Shown: positions 9,609 through 18,864 of the stretch, in pieces
Position numbering within the stretch: the first letter of the stretch is position 1
Layout of the letters: each line of letters opens with the position of its first letter
From: Peptococcaceae bacterium BICA1-8
GTDB taxonomy: Bacteria; Bacillota; Peptococcia; Peptococcales; BICA1-8
Reading direction: 5' to 3'
Assembly: GCA_000802045.1 (NCBI GenBank)
Contig: JUEF01000063.1
Location: 1 to 37,150, forward strand
DNA length: 37,150 nt
The notes under the pieces: model-generated
Told to the model about the DNA's origin: nothing
What the model saw: the letters and a program-made list of their open reading frames with translations, nothing else
The model's database searches: none
Position numbers and translations under genes: made by a program

Positions 9609-9624
9609 TCTTAATAATACAAAA
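9593..9624. promoter_or_regulatory. Candidate operator between the divergent promoters
   Basis: TTTTGTA (9593-9599) and TACAAAA (9618-9624) form a 7-base inverted repeat with an 18-base spacer, partly extending imperfectly inward. It lies between the two divergent promoters. The AT-rich context makes chance possible. Confidence 0.3.
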
Positions 9625-9627
9625 CCA

Positions 9628-9656
9628 TTGCAAAAGATAAAATATTTAGATAATAT
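9628..9656 (+). promoter_or_regulatory. Predicted promoter of the ABC efflux operon
   Basis: TTGCAA (9628-9633), 17-base spacer, TAATAT (9651-9656). The start codon lies 64 bases further on, behind AAAGGAGGGG. The -35 box coincides with a TTG that opens a longer but implausible frame, which argues for the start at 9721. Confidence 0.55.
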
Positions 9657-9720
9657 GAAATATATAATTAAAGAAAATTCATATCTATTAATAAGGATAC
9701 ATAGAAAGGAGGGGAGTGGC

Positions 9721-10425
9721 GTGCAAGCAATTATTGCTGCCAAGGATTTGAGTAAGTCCTATAAGATGGGTCAAATTACTGTAAACGCTTTAAGAGAGGC
9801 GACCTTTGAGCTATATGAAAGCGAATTGGTTGTGGTTCTCGGTCCTAGCGGCTCTGGGAAAAGTACTCTTTTAAATATTATTGGAGGAATGGATAAAGCC
9901 AGTGGAGGCGAATTGTATTACCAGGGTACACCCCTGCATACTGCTGATACAAAACAGTTAACTTTGTATCGCAGGAATGATGTTGGCTTTGTATTCCAGT
10001 TTTATAATTTAATGCCTAACCTAACTGCCTATGAGAATATAAATCTATCTGTTCAGATTGCCAAAGACCCTCTCCCCATCGAAGAATTACTGGAAAAAGT
10101 TGGGCTAGCAGATCGTGCTGACCATTTTCCTTCTCAACTTTCCGGCGGGGAACAGCAGAGAATAGCACTAGCGAGAGCTTTGGCTAAAAATCCCCAGCTT
10201 ATGCTCTGTGATGAACCTACTGGCGCACTAGATTTCAAAACAAGTATCCAAGTTTTAAAGCTCCTTAAGGATTTTTGTGATTTTTATAAGAAAACTGTTG
10301 TAGTTATTACTCATAATACTGCAATTGCCCAGATTGCTAATCGGGTTTTTCACTTAAAGGATGGTTATATCGATAAAGTTGTCATAAACAGTGCTCCACT
10401 ACCTCCAGAGAGGGTGACCTGGTAA
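9721..10425 (+). CDS. ABC transporter ATP-binding protein, MacB/LolD type
   Basis: 234 residues from GTG at 9721, chosen because AAAGGAGGGG ends about 6 bases before it; the frame is open upstream to 9628, but that stretch is not family-like and contains the promoter. Walker A GPSGSGKS (41-48), Q-loop VFQFYNL (Q93), signature LSGGEQQR (140-147), Walker B LMLCDEP with catalytic E165 and D-loop GALD, H-loop VVITHN. It energises the FtsX-like permease that follows (stop and start overlap as TAATG). The set fits MacB-type export of drugs, peptides or lipids; no substrate can be read. Confidence 0.93.
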   Translation: MQAIIAAKDLSKSYKMGQITVNALREATFELYESELVVVLGPSGSGKSTLLNIIGGMDKASGGELYYQGTPLHTADTKQLTLYRRNDVGFVFQFYNLMPNLTAYENINLSVQIAKDPLPIEELLEKVGLADRADHFPSQLSGGEQQRIALARALAKNPQLMLCDEPTGALDFKTSIQVLKLLKDFCDFYKKTVVVITHNTAIAQIANRVFHLKDGYIDKVVINSAPLPPERVTW

Positions 10426-12791
10426 TGCTGTGGAAAAAAATGTTCCGGGATTTAAAAGAAAATAGGGGTGCATATTTTGCATGTTCTATTATTATGATCA
10501 TTGGACTTCTAGTTTTCACAACCTTTTCTATGGTACTGGATAATTTGAAATTATCACAGTCTAGTTTCTATACCAACCAAAACTTTGCTGACGGCTTTGC
10601 CAAGGTAAAAGCAATACCCTTTAACGAAGTACAAAAGCTGGCCAGCATTAAAGGTATTTCCAAGATTGAGGGAAGAATGATCCAGGATGTCCAGGTCCTG
10701 CTTCCAGATAGGCAGGAAAATGTCTATCTCCGACTTATTTCTATTGATCCTCAGCAGGAAAATCCTATAAATGGAGTACTCCTTAGTCAAGGTATACCGT
10801 TAAAGGCAAAAGAGCTTAATATCTGGATTGATAACAAATTTTACGAAGCAAACAACTTGAGCTTGAATGAAGGAATAGAAATAATCGCAAGCGGCAAAAA
10901 AAGAACCCTCAATATTGTGGGCATAGGAATAAGTCCTGAATTTATTTATGCCCTTCGTACCTCAGCTGATATCTATCCTTCACCTGAGACTTTTGGGATA
11001 GCCTTTATACCTAAAGATGTCATGGAAACATTCTTTGCACAACAAAGGACCTATAATGACTTGGTTTTCACCTTAGAGCCAGGAGTAAATTACGATGACG
11101 TAAAGGATATATTGGAGTATGAGTTAAAGCCCTATGGGCTAACCAGTTTAATTCCCCGAGCTGATCAAGTAAGTCATTTATTACTGACTGAGGAGCTAAA
11201 AGGGTTAGAGACTATGGCTAAAAATATGCCAATTATGTTTTTAGCCATCGGGGCCATGATTTTATACATTATTCTAAAAAGGATGGTAGAACAGCAGCGA
11301 GGTCAAATTGGTATACTTAAGGCTTTTGGCTACACCCACCACGAAATACTTCTTCATTATCTTTCTTATCCCGTAACTATTGCTTTGGTGGGAAGTATAA
11401 TTGGGGGCATTTTGGGCATAGTGCTTTCTTATCCCTTTACTGCTTTTTACGAGCTGTTTTTTAATATGCCTGATTTACTTGGAAAATTTTCTCCCCTGTA
11501 TTTAATATCTGGTATCCTACTCTCTTTACTATTTTCTCTTTTTGCCGGCTACCAGGGATGCAAGAAAATTCTTACTTTGGAACCAGCTGAAGCGATGAGA
11601 GCTCCTGCTCCTCCCCATGGTAAAAAAACATGGATCGAGAAGATTTCTTTTGTTTGGAATATGCTTACTGTTCAGGGGATGATGGCTGTTCGCAATCTTT
11701 CCCGCAATAAGGGCCGCAGCAGCTTTATTTTTATTGGTATTATGTTTTGCTTTGCCATATCTGTGTTTACTTGGTCCATGAATGACATGGTACAAAAGAT
11801 GCTATTTGACCAATATGAAAAGGTAGAGGTATATGATGTAAAGGTTTCCTTAGCAAGACCTCAAGCCCCAACTAATGTATCTCGGGAGCTAATGGGTTTT
11901 TCTGGAGTACACAAGGTTGAACCGCTAGCAGAAATCCCAGTTACACTGAAAAATGAATGGTACAAAAAAGATGTGGTATTAATCGGGGTACCGGAAGAAG
12001 GGGAGCTTTACAATATCTTAGACAAGAATTATACCAGGCTCAAGCCGCCTAAAGAAGGCTTGCTCTTATCAGAAAGATTAGCCCTTGTGCTAAATGCCCA
12101 GATAGGTACTAAATTAAAGCTAGAAACCTTATTATTAAATGAAAATATGAAGGACCGAGAGCTAGAGGTTGTAGGGATTATTCCTCAGTATTTAGGTGTT
12201 AATGCCTATATGGAAATAAATGCTTTACAAAATTTTCTAAGACAAGAGGCCTTAGCTACCTCCTTTATGCTAAATATGAATAAAGAAAATATTGCTCCTT
12301 TACAAGAAAAGTACAGACAAAGTGATGCTGTAGTCAGTATAGAAGCCAAGGGTGAAAGACTTAGGAAATTACAGGAAATGATGGCCTCCTACGGCAGTCT
12401 AATATATGTTTATGCTCTGATCGGAGTGATAATCGGCTTTGCGATAATTTACAGTTCATCAATTATCACACTATCTGAGAGAAGTAGAGAATTAGCAAGT
12501 ATGCTTGTCCTTGGTATGACACCAGCTGAGGTCCTTTCAGTGGTTACCTTTGAACAATGGTGTATAGGCATCTTGGCCATGATTACAGGGATACCGTTAG
12601 CAAAGCTAATGCTCACGGGATTATCCCAAACATTTAGTAATGATCTCTATACTATGCCGACCACTATGACATTTTCATCTTTTTTACTAGCCTTTATTGT
12701 TACTGCGGCCTCAATTTGGGTCGCACAAAGAATAGCCTCTAGAAAAATTAAAAATTTGAGTTTGGTAGAAGTATTAAAATCCGGGGAATAA
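10425..12791 (+). CDS. FtsX/MacB-type ABC permease
   Basis: 788 residues, longer than plain MacB (about 650) because it carries two FtsX repeats, as in the YtrF/LolC-like double permeases. Membrane segments: one near 17-38, three around 265-375 (with GILKAFGYTHHEILLHYL), one around 435-455 after the RNLSRNKGRSS motif, and three around 655-775 (ELASMLVLGMTPAEVL). Large extracytoplasmic domains fill 40-260 and 460-650. It overlaps the ATPase gene by one base and is followed 18 bases later by the adaptor gene, so the three form one operon. Confidence 0.9.
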   Translation: MLWKKMFRDLKENRGAYFACSIIMIIGLLVFTTFSMVLDNLKLSQSSFYTNQNFADGFAKVKAIPFNEVQKLASIKGISKIEGRMIQDVQVLLPDRQENVYLRLISIDPQQENPINGVLLSQGIPLKAKELNIWIDNKFYEANNLSLNEGIEIIASGKKRTLNIVGIGISPEFIYALRTSADIYPSPETFGIAFIPKDVMETFFAQQRTYNDLVFTLEPGVNYDDVKDILEYELKPYGLTSLIPRADQVSHLLLTEELKGLETMAKNMPIMFLAIGAMILYIILKRMVEQQRGQIGILKAFGYTHHEILLHYLSYPVTIALVGSIIGGILGIVLSYPFTAFYELFFNMPDLLGKFSPLYLISGILLSLLFSLFAGYQGCKKILTLEPAEAMRAPAPPHGKKTWIEKISFVWNMLTVQGMMAVRNLSRNKGRSSFIFIGIMFCFAISVFTWSMNDMVQKMLFDQYEKVEVYDVKVSLARPQAPTNVSRELMGFSGVHKVEPLAEIPVTLKNEWYKKDVVLIGVPEEGELYNILDKNYTRLKPPKEGLLLSERLALVLNAQIGTKLKLETLLLNENMKDRELEVVGIIPQYLGVNAYMEINALQNFLRQEALATSFMLNMNKENIAPLQEKYRQSDAVVSIEAKGERLRKLQEMMASYGSLIYVYALIGVIIGFAIIYSSSIITLSERSRELASMLVLGMTPAEVLSVVTFEQWCIGILAMITGIPLAKLMLTGLSQTFSNDLYTMPTTMTFSSFLLAFIVTAASIWVAQRIASRKIKNLSLVEVLKSGE

Positions 12792-12809
12792 AGGAAGGGG
12801 CATTTTGTT

Positions 12810-14030
12810 ATGAAAACTAAATGGAAGTTTATTTTAGGTGGTTTAGCAGGTCTTATTATCATAGTCTTTATTTTTGCAAGCTTAACCAAGGGCCTTGAAG
12901 CAAATTTGCTGGTGGTGGAGCCCCAAACAATAGCAAATACCTTTAAAGAAGAAGGTAAGGTCGTCCCCCTAATTGAGCAGCCTATCTATGCCCCTTACAG
13001 TCAGGAAATTCTTTTACTAGCTGTTAAAGAAGGGCAGGAAGTAAAAAAGGGAGATATGCTAGCTGTTTTGGATTCCAAGGAATTGACTTATCAATTAAGG
13101 CAATTCCAGGCTCAGCTAACAAGCCTGCAGGGTGAATATGAATCTACCTTAAAAAGTCAGGACTTAGATGTACAACAGGCACTGCTGGAATTTGATGTTT
13201 CTCAAGCTAGCCTAAAGAGGATAGAGGAATTATTTAGTGCAGGAGCACTTCCTAAAAAGGATTTGGAAGATGCCCAAAAAATAGCGGAAACAGCAAGAAT
13301 TAATTTGGAACAGAAGAAGGCATTAAGATTAGCAAATGTTGGGAAGCTAGACGCAACAAAAACTCAAATTGAACACTTGGAGTATCAAATAGGTAAATCT
13401 ACAATTAGTTCTCCTGGTGATGGGATTGTGGCAAACCTTACAGTAAAAAGGGGTGAACTAGCTCAAGCTACCCTGCCAATAATGACTATATTCCAAAAGG
13501 ATTCCTATTTAATTGAAACATATATTCTCACCGAGGACGTACAAACCGTAGGAATGGGTATGGAAGTAATACTTATAGAGAACAGGAAAGATGGAGAACA
13601 ATCTTTTATAGGTAAAGTCAAAGAGCTTGCCCCTTCTGTATCAGAAAAAATTTCTGCACTAGGTTTAGAGGAACAAAGAATAAAGGTGACTATCGAATTC
13701 CCCTTTGACCCTAATTTAAAGCTTTTGCCTGGCTATAGGCTTGATGTACAATTTACCACTGATAAAAGAGAAAATAAACTGGTGGTCCCTAAGACAGTAT
13801 TATTTCCTTATAAAGATGCTTATGCTCTTTGGGTAGTGGAAAACGGGAAGGCAAAGGTACAGGAAATTGAGAAGGGTTTTGAAAATGATCAATATGCTGT
13901 TATTGAAAAGGGCTTAGAAGCTGGAGACTTAGTTATTTTGAATCCTCAGCTAGAGGGTCTTAAGGAAGGGAAGAAAGTTAAAGATAAACTAAGAGGAAGC
14001 CTCGTTGTGAGACTTCCTCTTTTATATTAG
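12810..14030 (+). CDS. Membrane fusion protein (HlyD/MacA-type adaptor) of the ABC efflux set
   Basis: 406 residues. N-terminal membrane anchor (about 7-26), lipoyl/barrel-sandwich halves (APYSQEILLLAVKEGQEVKKGD near 65-90 and SPGDGIVANLTVKRGE near 195-213) separated by a coiled-coil hairpin (about 95-185), then a beta-barrel and a membrane-proximal domain ending at GDLVILNPQLEGLKEGKKV. GGAAGGGG precedes the ATG by 9 bases. In a Gram-positive cell such adaptors work with MacB-like permeases at the outer face of the membrane. The last about 14 residues (RGSLVVRLPLLY) are encoded by the terminator hairpin, so the stop may have moved into it. Confidence 0.9.
   Translation: MKTKWKFILGGLAGLIIIVFIFASLTKGLEANLLVVEPQTIANTFKEEGKVVPLIEQPIYAPYSQEILLLAVKEGQEVKKGDMLAVLDSKELTYQLRQFQAQLTSLQGEYESTLKSQDLDVQQALLEFDVSQASLKRIEELFSAGALPKKDLEDAQKIAETARINLEQKKALRLANVGKLDATKTQIEHLEYQIGKSTISSPGDGIVANLTVKRGELAQATLPIMTIFQKDSYLIETYILTEDVQTVGMGMEVILIENRKDGEQSFIGKVKELAPSVSEKISALGLEEQRIKVTIEFPFDPNLKLLPGYRLDVQFTTDKRENKLVVPKTVLFPYKDAYALWVVENGKAKVQEIEKGFENDQYAVIEKGLEAGDLVILNPQLEGLKEGKKVKDKLRGSLVVRLPLLY
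13991..14024 (+). terminator. Terminator of the ABC efflux operon, inside the CDS end
   Basis: AAGAGGAAG (13991-13999) pairs with CTTCCTCTT (14013-14021); an inner CTC/GAG pair leaves a five-base loop GTTGT. TTTA follows. The stem is wholly inside the reading frame of the adaptor, whose TAG is at 14028-14030. Confidence 0.7.
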
Positions 14031-14121
14031 ATCATTTATTTAAATATGTAAGGATTAGCTGCCTTTCTATTATTATCACATGTTTTTTCTTGTTTTTCAT
14101 TTTATTTGTATAAACATAGAA

Positions 14122-14147
14122 AAATCACCCTTTTAATGGGGTGATTT
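14122..14147 (-). terminator. Terminator of the cold shock gene
   Basis: Minus strand: AAATCACCC stem (14147-14139) pairs with GGGTGATTT (14130-14122), eight-base loop, followed by TTC; a T5 run closes the arm. It lies 7 bases past the csp stop. Confidence 0.75.
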
Positions 14148-14154
14148 ACTCTCA

Positions 14155-14352
14155 CTAGACAAGAACAACATTTGCTGCCTGTGCTCCACGATTACCTTCA
14201 GTAACCTCAAATTCTACTGCTTGCCCTTCATCCAAAGTCTTAAAGCCCTCGCTCTGGATAGCTGAGAAGTGGACAAAGACGTCTTTCCCGTCATCACTTT
14301 CAATGAAGCCATATCCTTTTTCAGCATTAAACCATTTTACTTTACCTCTCAT
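14155..14352 (-). CDS. csp: Cold shock protein, CspA family
   Basis: 65 residues, a single cold-shock (OB-fold) domain of typical length. RNP1 is KGYGFIE (about 12-18) and RNP2 is VFVHFS (about 26-31); the family ending RGAQAANVV is intact. It binds single-stranded RNA and DNA and melts RNA secondary structure. GGAGG lies 8-9 bases before the ATG. It stands alone with its own terminator. The leader between it and the upstream small gene is only about 77 bases, shorter than the regulatory leader of E. coli cspA. Confidence 0.97.
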   Translation of the reverse strand: MRGKVKWFNAEKGYGFIESDDGKDVFVHFSAIQSEGFKTLDEGQAVEFEVTEGNRGAQAANVVLV

Positions 14353-14429
14353 TTTGAAAAAACCTCCTTAATATTTTAAAAATAAACTAAATAAACAGGA
14401 AACAGCTTAGGACTAATACGAAACTAGTA

Positions 14430-14609
14430 TTACGATCTGTTTCTTATGGTAGGTCTAAACATATCTAAAACACCTAGTACAATATGAGCAGCACCAAAGC
14501 CTATTACTCCAGCTGCAGCAGGCCCTGATAAAGCAGTTGCGCCAACAGCAGTGACCGCAGCACCTAACCCTGTAACTACCCAGCTCGTTGTATTTGCTTT
14601 AGTTTTCAT
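14430..14609 (-). CDS. 59-residue small hydrophobic Gly/Ala-rich protein
   Basis: A 60-codon frame starting at ATG 14609-14607 with GTGGAGG placed 7-8 bases upstream and ending TAA 14432-14430. The protein starts MKTKANTTSW, has a hydrophobic Gly/Ala-rich centre that could form two short membrane helices (VVTGLGAAVTAVGATAL and AAAGVIGFGAAHIVLGVLD), and ends in basic FRPTIRNRS. The strong binding site and codon pattern argue it is real. Similar tiny G/A-rich proteins occur in clostridia without known function. It lies 77 bases before the csp gene on the same strand. Confidence 0.7.
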   Translation of the reverse strand: MKTKANTTSWVVTGLGAAVTAVGATALSGPAAAGVIGFGAAHIVLGVLDMFRPTIRNRS

Positions 14610-14697
14610 ATAGTTACCTCCACGCTTTTATTTAGTTTTTTTTAGTTTTCACTTTTTATCTAACTTTTATTATTAAAACATTTTCCATTTTTTTAAC

Positions 14698-15498
14698 CTA
14701 TAAAGCAAATCCCATTTCATTTTTACTAATCAATCGCATATTTACACGCCCTTGAATCCATTGTACCTCAACAGGGGCTTCGAAAAAATTTGTAAGGGTA
14801 GCACTTGTTAAGACTTTTTGGGTTTTACCAGCTGAAAATACTCTGCCTTTTCTTAACATTAAGATATTGCCAAAAATAGGCAGTATTTCCTCAGCACGAT
14901 GGGTGACATAAATTAAGGTTGGAGCATTTTCCCCTTCGCTTAACTTTTCTATAGTAGCTAACAATTGCTCTTTAGCTATTATATCTAAACCAGTACATGG
15001 TTCATCTAGAATTAAGACCTGCGGTGAATTTATAAGGGCTCTGGCAATAATTACCTTTTGTTTTTCACCCTGAGATAAGGATCTGTATGGACGGTTAATA
15101 AACTCAGGGCATCCTAGGTACTCTAATAATTCCTGTGCTTTATCAATATCTTCTTGTTCAGGTGTATCCACAAGCCCAATTGTTGCAAATTTTCCGCTTA
15201 AAACAATTTCAAGTACTGTTTCATTTACATATAGATTTTCCTGCAAGGATGAGCTTACCCAGCCAATTTTTTTACGTAATTCTTGTAAACTATATTTGCC
15301 AAATCTTTTACCAAGTATAGTAACCTCACCTGAGGAAGGATATATATATCCATTAACTATATTTAATAATGTTGTTTTTCCCGAACCGTTCAAGCCCATA
15401 ATAACCCAATTTTCCCTAGGCTTAACTTCCCAATTGATATCCTGTAAAATATAAGTCTTTTCCCGCCTCCAACAAACATTTTGCATCTCTATTATCAT
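14698..15498 (-). CDS. Stand-alone ABC ATPase, YlmA/ModF-like
   Basis: 266 residues from ATG 15498; a GTG at 15507 is in frame but the GAGGA site is only 3 bases from it and suits the ATG better. Walker A GLNGSGKT (about 35-42), Q-loop SSSLQEN, signature SLSQGEKQKV, Walker B VLILDEP with GLD, H-loop YVTHR. The opening MIIEMQNVCWRREKTYILQD and the ending with EVQWIQGRV fit YlmA-type ATPases, which have no obvious permease partner. It is the last gene of the minus-strand run starting with the RND adaptor, but 80 bases separate it from the zinc-ribbon gene, so it may be independent. Confidence 0.85.
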   Translation of the reverse strand: MIIEMQNVCWRREKTYILQDINWEVKPRENWVIMGLNGSGKTTLLNIVNGYIYPSSGEVTILGKRFGKYSLQELRKKIGWVSSSLQENLYVNETVLEIVLSGKFATIGLVDTPEQEDIDKAQELLEYLGCPEFINRPYRSLSQGEKQKVIIARALINSPQVLILDEPCTGLDIIAKEQLLATIEKLSEGENAPTLIYVTHRAEEILPIFGNILMLRKGRVFSAGKTQKVLTSATLTNFFEAPVEVQWIQGRVNMRLISKNEMGFAL

Positions 15499-15578
15499 AA
15501 TTGCCACTTCCTCTATAACACAAAGTTAGTTTTTTCCTATTATATAACACCTTGAGCAAATTTTAAAAGGATTTTAAT

Positions 15579-15767
15579 TTAATCTTTAGAAAACTTATTA
15601 ATAAAATCAGCCGCATTAAAGGGAATTAGGTCATACCCACCGACCTTTCTCATATATGCAGCACATCTTATACAATATAAATTTCCGTCTGGATCAATAT
15701 GGGTTATCTTCATTTCCCCATGCCTGCATAAACAGCGTGTGCATTTTAAAATATATTTTTCTTCCAT
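15579..15767 (-). CDS. Small zinc-ribbon-like protein
   Basis: 62 residues with cysteines at 9, 12, 14, 32 and 35: KCTRCLC near the start and LYCIRCA in the middle, a CxxC-x19-CxxC pattern that should hold one zinc ion. The rest is short and polar (VGGYDLIPFNAADFINKF). AAAGG lies about 10 bases before the ATG. It starts 16 bases after the stop of the RND pump gene, so it is probably translated from the same message. Function unknown; it could be a regulator or assembly factor, and nothing in it decides. Confidence 0.75.
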   Translation of the reverse strand: MEEKYILKCTRCLCRHGEMKITHIDPDGNLYCIRCAAYMRKVGGYDLIPFNAADFINKFSKD

Positions 15768-15783
15768 ATTATCAGACCTTTCT

Positions 15784-18700
15784 TTAATTTTCCTCTTTAC
15801 TAAAAAATTTCAAAACCAATAGCTTTTCCTCCACAAGGCTGTAGGTCACCGGAATAACAATTAATGTTAGTAAGGTAGAAACAAATAACCCACTCATAAG
15901 TGATATGGACATTGGTACAAATAGATTGCTTTTTGAAAATAAAAGGGGGCCTAAAGCTACAATTGTAGTTGTAGTACTGAGAATAATTGGCCTCAGTCGC
16001 TTTTCTACTGCATTTACACAAGCTTCCTTTATGCTTTTTCCGCCAGCCCTTTCAACATTTATAAAGTCAATTAAAACAATGGCATTATTAACAACTATCC
16101 CGATAAGACTAACTATCCCTAATAGGGCTGTAAAAGAAAGATTTTGCTTAAAGATTATTAAACCTAAAACAGAGCCAATAACTGAAAGGGGATTTGTTAC
16201 TAAAACGATCAAAGGCTGTACTAAAGAATTAAACTGAATTAATAATATGGTATAAATTATGAATACTGCAAAAATAGCTGATGTACCTACATCCCCGAAA
16301 TATTCACTGATTTTTGCACCTTCACCATCAAATACTATCTTAACAGTCTCTAAATCTAGCTTAGGCAATTGTTCTTCAACCTGTTTTTGAATATTGACAG
16401 AGCTAAAGCCTGACTTAATATCACTAAAAACAGTTACTGCTAGTTCCCGATCATATTTTTTTATTTCGGGAAGTTGGGGTTCGAGGGAGATTTGGGCAAT
16501 TTGCTTTAATAAAACCTTTCTCCCAGTAACTGAAGATTTAATAGCTAGATTCTCTAATTCTTCTATTGATTCAATAGAACCCACTACTAAGATATCATAT
16601 TCATTACCACCTTGCCGAAATACAGTGCTTACTGATCCTTTAAGGGCGGTGCTAATTTCTTTCTGCACAGCATATTTACTAAATCCTAATGATTGTGCTT
16701 GGTCATTATCAATATAAACCACATATTCATAATGCTTATCCTTAGCATTGCTCTCAATATTTAATGTTCCCTCAGTACCCGCCAATATATCTTTGATTTC
16801 CTCCGCTACTCCTTCTAAGCGACCCATATTTTTACCAGTTACCCTAATTTGGATCGGAGCTCCAATGGGTTCACCCTGTTCTAATTCCTTAACAGCAGCC
16901 GTTCCGTTAATAATTCTTTCATTTAAAACATTTTGTACGTATTCAATAAATTGGGTATTATTTCTGAACCTTTTCCCTTGCTTTAAATCTAAAAGAACCA
17001 TTACCTGAGCAGAATCCGGAGTTTTAACACTAACTGGCATAGTATTAAAAAACTTAGGTAAACCACCACCAATAGCTGTCGTATAATTTACTACCTCCGG
17101 TTGCTCTTTTAATGCCTGCCAAACACTTGCAGCTATTTCTTCCGTTTGTTCTAAGTCAGAGGAGTGTTCAGAATGAACATCAATATAAATTATATTTTTA
17201 TCGGCCTTAGGGAAGAACTGCAAGCCTAGAAAAGTGCTTAAAAATATGCTCGCTGCAAAAACGAAAAAAACACCCAATAAAACTAGTTTTCTATACACTA
17301 AGCCAAAGTTTAAAAGGTAACGAAACAGTCTGCGCACTACAGATTCCCTTTTTTTCTTCTTTGATTCTTTAAAAAATAGATAAGCCAAGGACGGAGTCAC
17401 AAATAATGCTACTAAGTATGAAGCCAATAGTGAAATCATTACTATTTGAGGAATACTAGCAATATATTCACCAGCAACCGAAGGAATAAATAATAACGGT
17501 AAAAAAGCCGCTATGGTTGTTAAGGTGGCCGATAAAACTGGAATAGCTACCTCCTTAGCTCCGTTTATACAGGCGGAAAGCTTATCTTCCTTATTATCAA
17601 TTCTAACCTGAATAGAATCACTAATTACAATAGCATTATCTACTAACATACCTAAAGCAATAATTAAGGCTACAATTGAAACCTGGTGAATTTTTATACC
17701 TAGGACCAGCATTACTGAGAAGGTAATCAAAATTGAGATGGGAATAGCGGTAGATATTATGCCGGCATTCCTAATACCCATTCCTAAAAACACAACAACA
17801 ATTACAAAGGCTATACCCTGCAGCAAATTACGAACAAAGCTTGTTACCGAGGAGTGAACATCCCTTGGTTGAAAAAGCACCTCCTCCAGATCAATATCAG
17901 GAGGGAGATCATTTTTTATCTCTTCTAATACTTTTTCTGAAACTTTTCCGATATGAACAATATTTTCATTGGCCTTAAAGTAGCCAGCTATTAAAATGGC
18001 ACTTTCTTCCCGCTGTTTAGTTTTATAGTTAGCTTCCGCAAAATCCCAGGAAATTTCCGCTATATCCTTAAGCTTGGTTACTGCGCCGGTTTCTGGGGAG
18101 ACCTCTATTATTAAATTATTAATATCCTCGAAAGAAGAAAATGAACCTGGTACCTTAACATTTATTTTAGCCTCTTCACCCTTAATAGCTCCTGCCGGTA
18201 TTTCAGCGTTCTGGACTTTAAGGATATCTACTATATCTTCTAATGATAGCCGGTGGAAGTTCAACTTTTCTGTATCTATCTTAATCTTAATTTCTTTCTC
18301 TTGTTTTCCGATTACCTCTACTCGGGCTAACCCCTCCACCTTTACTAAATCTTTTTTGATATCTTCTGCATAATCAGCCAACTCTTCATAGGAATAGTTA
18401 CTCCCCACTAGGCTGATAATAAATCCAGCGGTATCGGCCAAATCAGTGTTTATTTGGATCTCCTGACACTCATCAGGCAGCTGACTCTGCAGATCAGACA
18501 TTTTTTCCCTGAGCTTGCTCCAATTTTTTTCTACATCAGCCTTCTTTTCTAACCTTACTATGATGGTGGAAATGCTATTTCGTGAGTAGGAATGGGAGTA
18601 ATCATACCCTTCTAATTCAACGACTTTATCCTCAATTTTACTGGTTACGAGCCTTTCAACCTCTTCAGGTGAAGCACCTGGATAAACTGTACTTATATAA

Positions 18701-18864
18701 GCAAAAGGTACAACAATTTCTGGATTTTCTTGTTTGGGAATGTTCTCATAGCTGTATAATCCAAAAAGCAAAATAAAAATTAATAAGAATATTACTACCC
18801 TTCTATTTTTTATAGCAAAATATATCGGTCCCTTTTCCATTAATGGTTTCCCCGTTTCCCTCAT
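15784..18864 (-). CDS. RND-family efflux pump (AcrB/CusA superfamily)
   Basis: 1026 residues, normal RND length, 12 membrane helices in two repeats. First helix FLLIFILLFGLYSYENIPKQENPE, then the porter domain with YPGASPEEVERLVTSKIED. The helix-4 proton-relay position reads GMLVDNAIVISD, so the Asp-Asp pair of AcrB is Asp-Asn here, as in many non-proteobacterial HAE pumps. The second repeat shows GIVSLIGIVVNNAIVLIDFIN. Substrate not deducible. Its start overlaps the adaptor gene's stop by 4 bases (ATGA). In a Gram-positive cell there is no outer membrane channel, so the pump and adaptor probably act alone. Confidence 0.95.
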   Translation of the reverse strand: MRETGKPLMEKGPIYFAIKNRRVVIFLLIFILLFGLYSYENIPKQENPEIVVPFAYISTVYPGASPEEVERLVTSKIEDKVVELEGYDYSHSYSRNSISTIIVRLEKKADVEKNWSKLREKMSDLQSQLPDECQEIQINTDLADTAGFIISLVGSNYSYEELADYAEDIKKDLVKVEGLARVEVIGKQEKEIKIKIDTEKLNFHRLSLEDIVDILKVQNAEIPAGAIKGEEAKINVKVPGSFSSFEDINNLIIEVSPETGAVTKLKDIAEISWDFAEANYKTKQREESAILIAGYFKANENIVHIGKVSEKVLEEIKNDLPPDIDLEEVLFQPRDVHSSVTSFVRNLLQGIAFVIVVVFLGMGIRNAGIISTAIPISILITFSVMLVLGIKIHQVSIVALIIALGMLVDNAIVISDSIQVRIDNKEDKLSACINGAKEVAIPVLSATLTTIAAFLPLLFIPSVAGEYIASIPQIVMISLLASYLVALFVTPSLAYLFFKESKKKKRESVVRRLFRYLLNFGLVYRKLVLLGVFFVFAASIFLSTFLGLQFFPKADKNIIYIDVHSEHSSDLEQTEEIAASVWQALKEQPEVVNYTTAIGGGLPKFFNTMPVSVKTPDSAQVMVLLDLKQGKRFRNNTQFIEYVQNVLNERIINGTAAVKELEQGEPIGAPIQIRVTGKNMGRLEGVAEEIKDILAGTEGTLNIESNAKDKHYEYVVYIDNDQAQSLGFSKYAVQKEISTALKGSVSTVFRQGGNEYDILVVGSIESIEELENLAIKSSVTGRKVLLKQIAQISLEPQLPEIKKYDRELAVTVFSDIKSGFSSVNIQKQVEEQLPKLDLETVKIVFDGEGAKISEYFGDVGTSAIFAVFIIYTILLIQFNSLVQPLIVLVTNPLSVIGSVLGLIIFKQNLSFTALLGIVSLIGIVVNNAIVLIDFINVERAGGKSIKEACVNAVEKRLRPIILSTTTTIVALGPLLFSKSNLFVPMSISLMSGLFVSTLLTLIVIPVTYSLVEEKLLVLKFFSKEEN

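Noticed and set aside
9628..9720. N-terminal extension of the ABC ATPase from TTG 9628
   Set aside because: The region holds the promoter boxes, has no family similarity, and the strong binding site serves GTG 9721.
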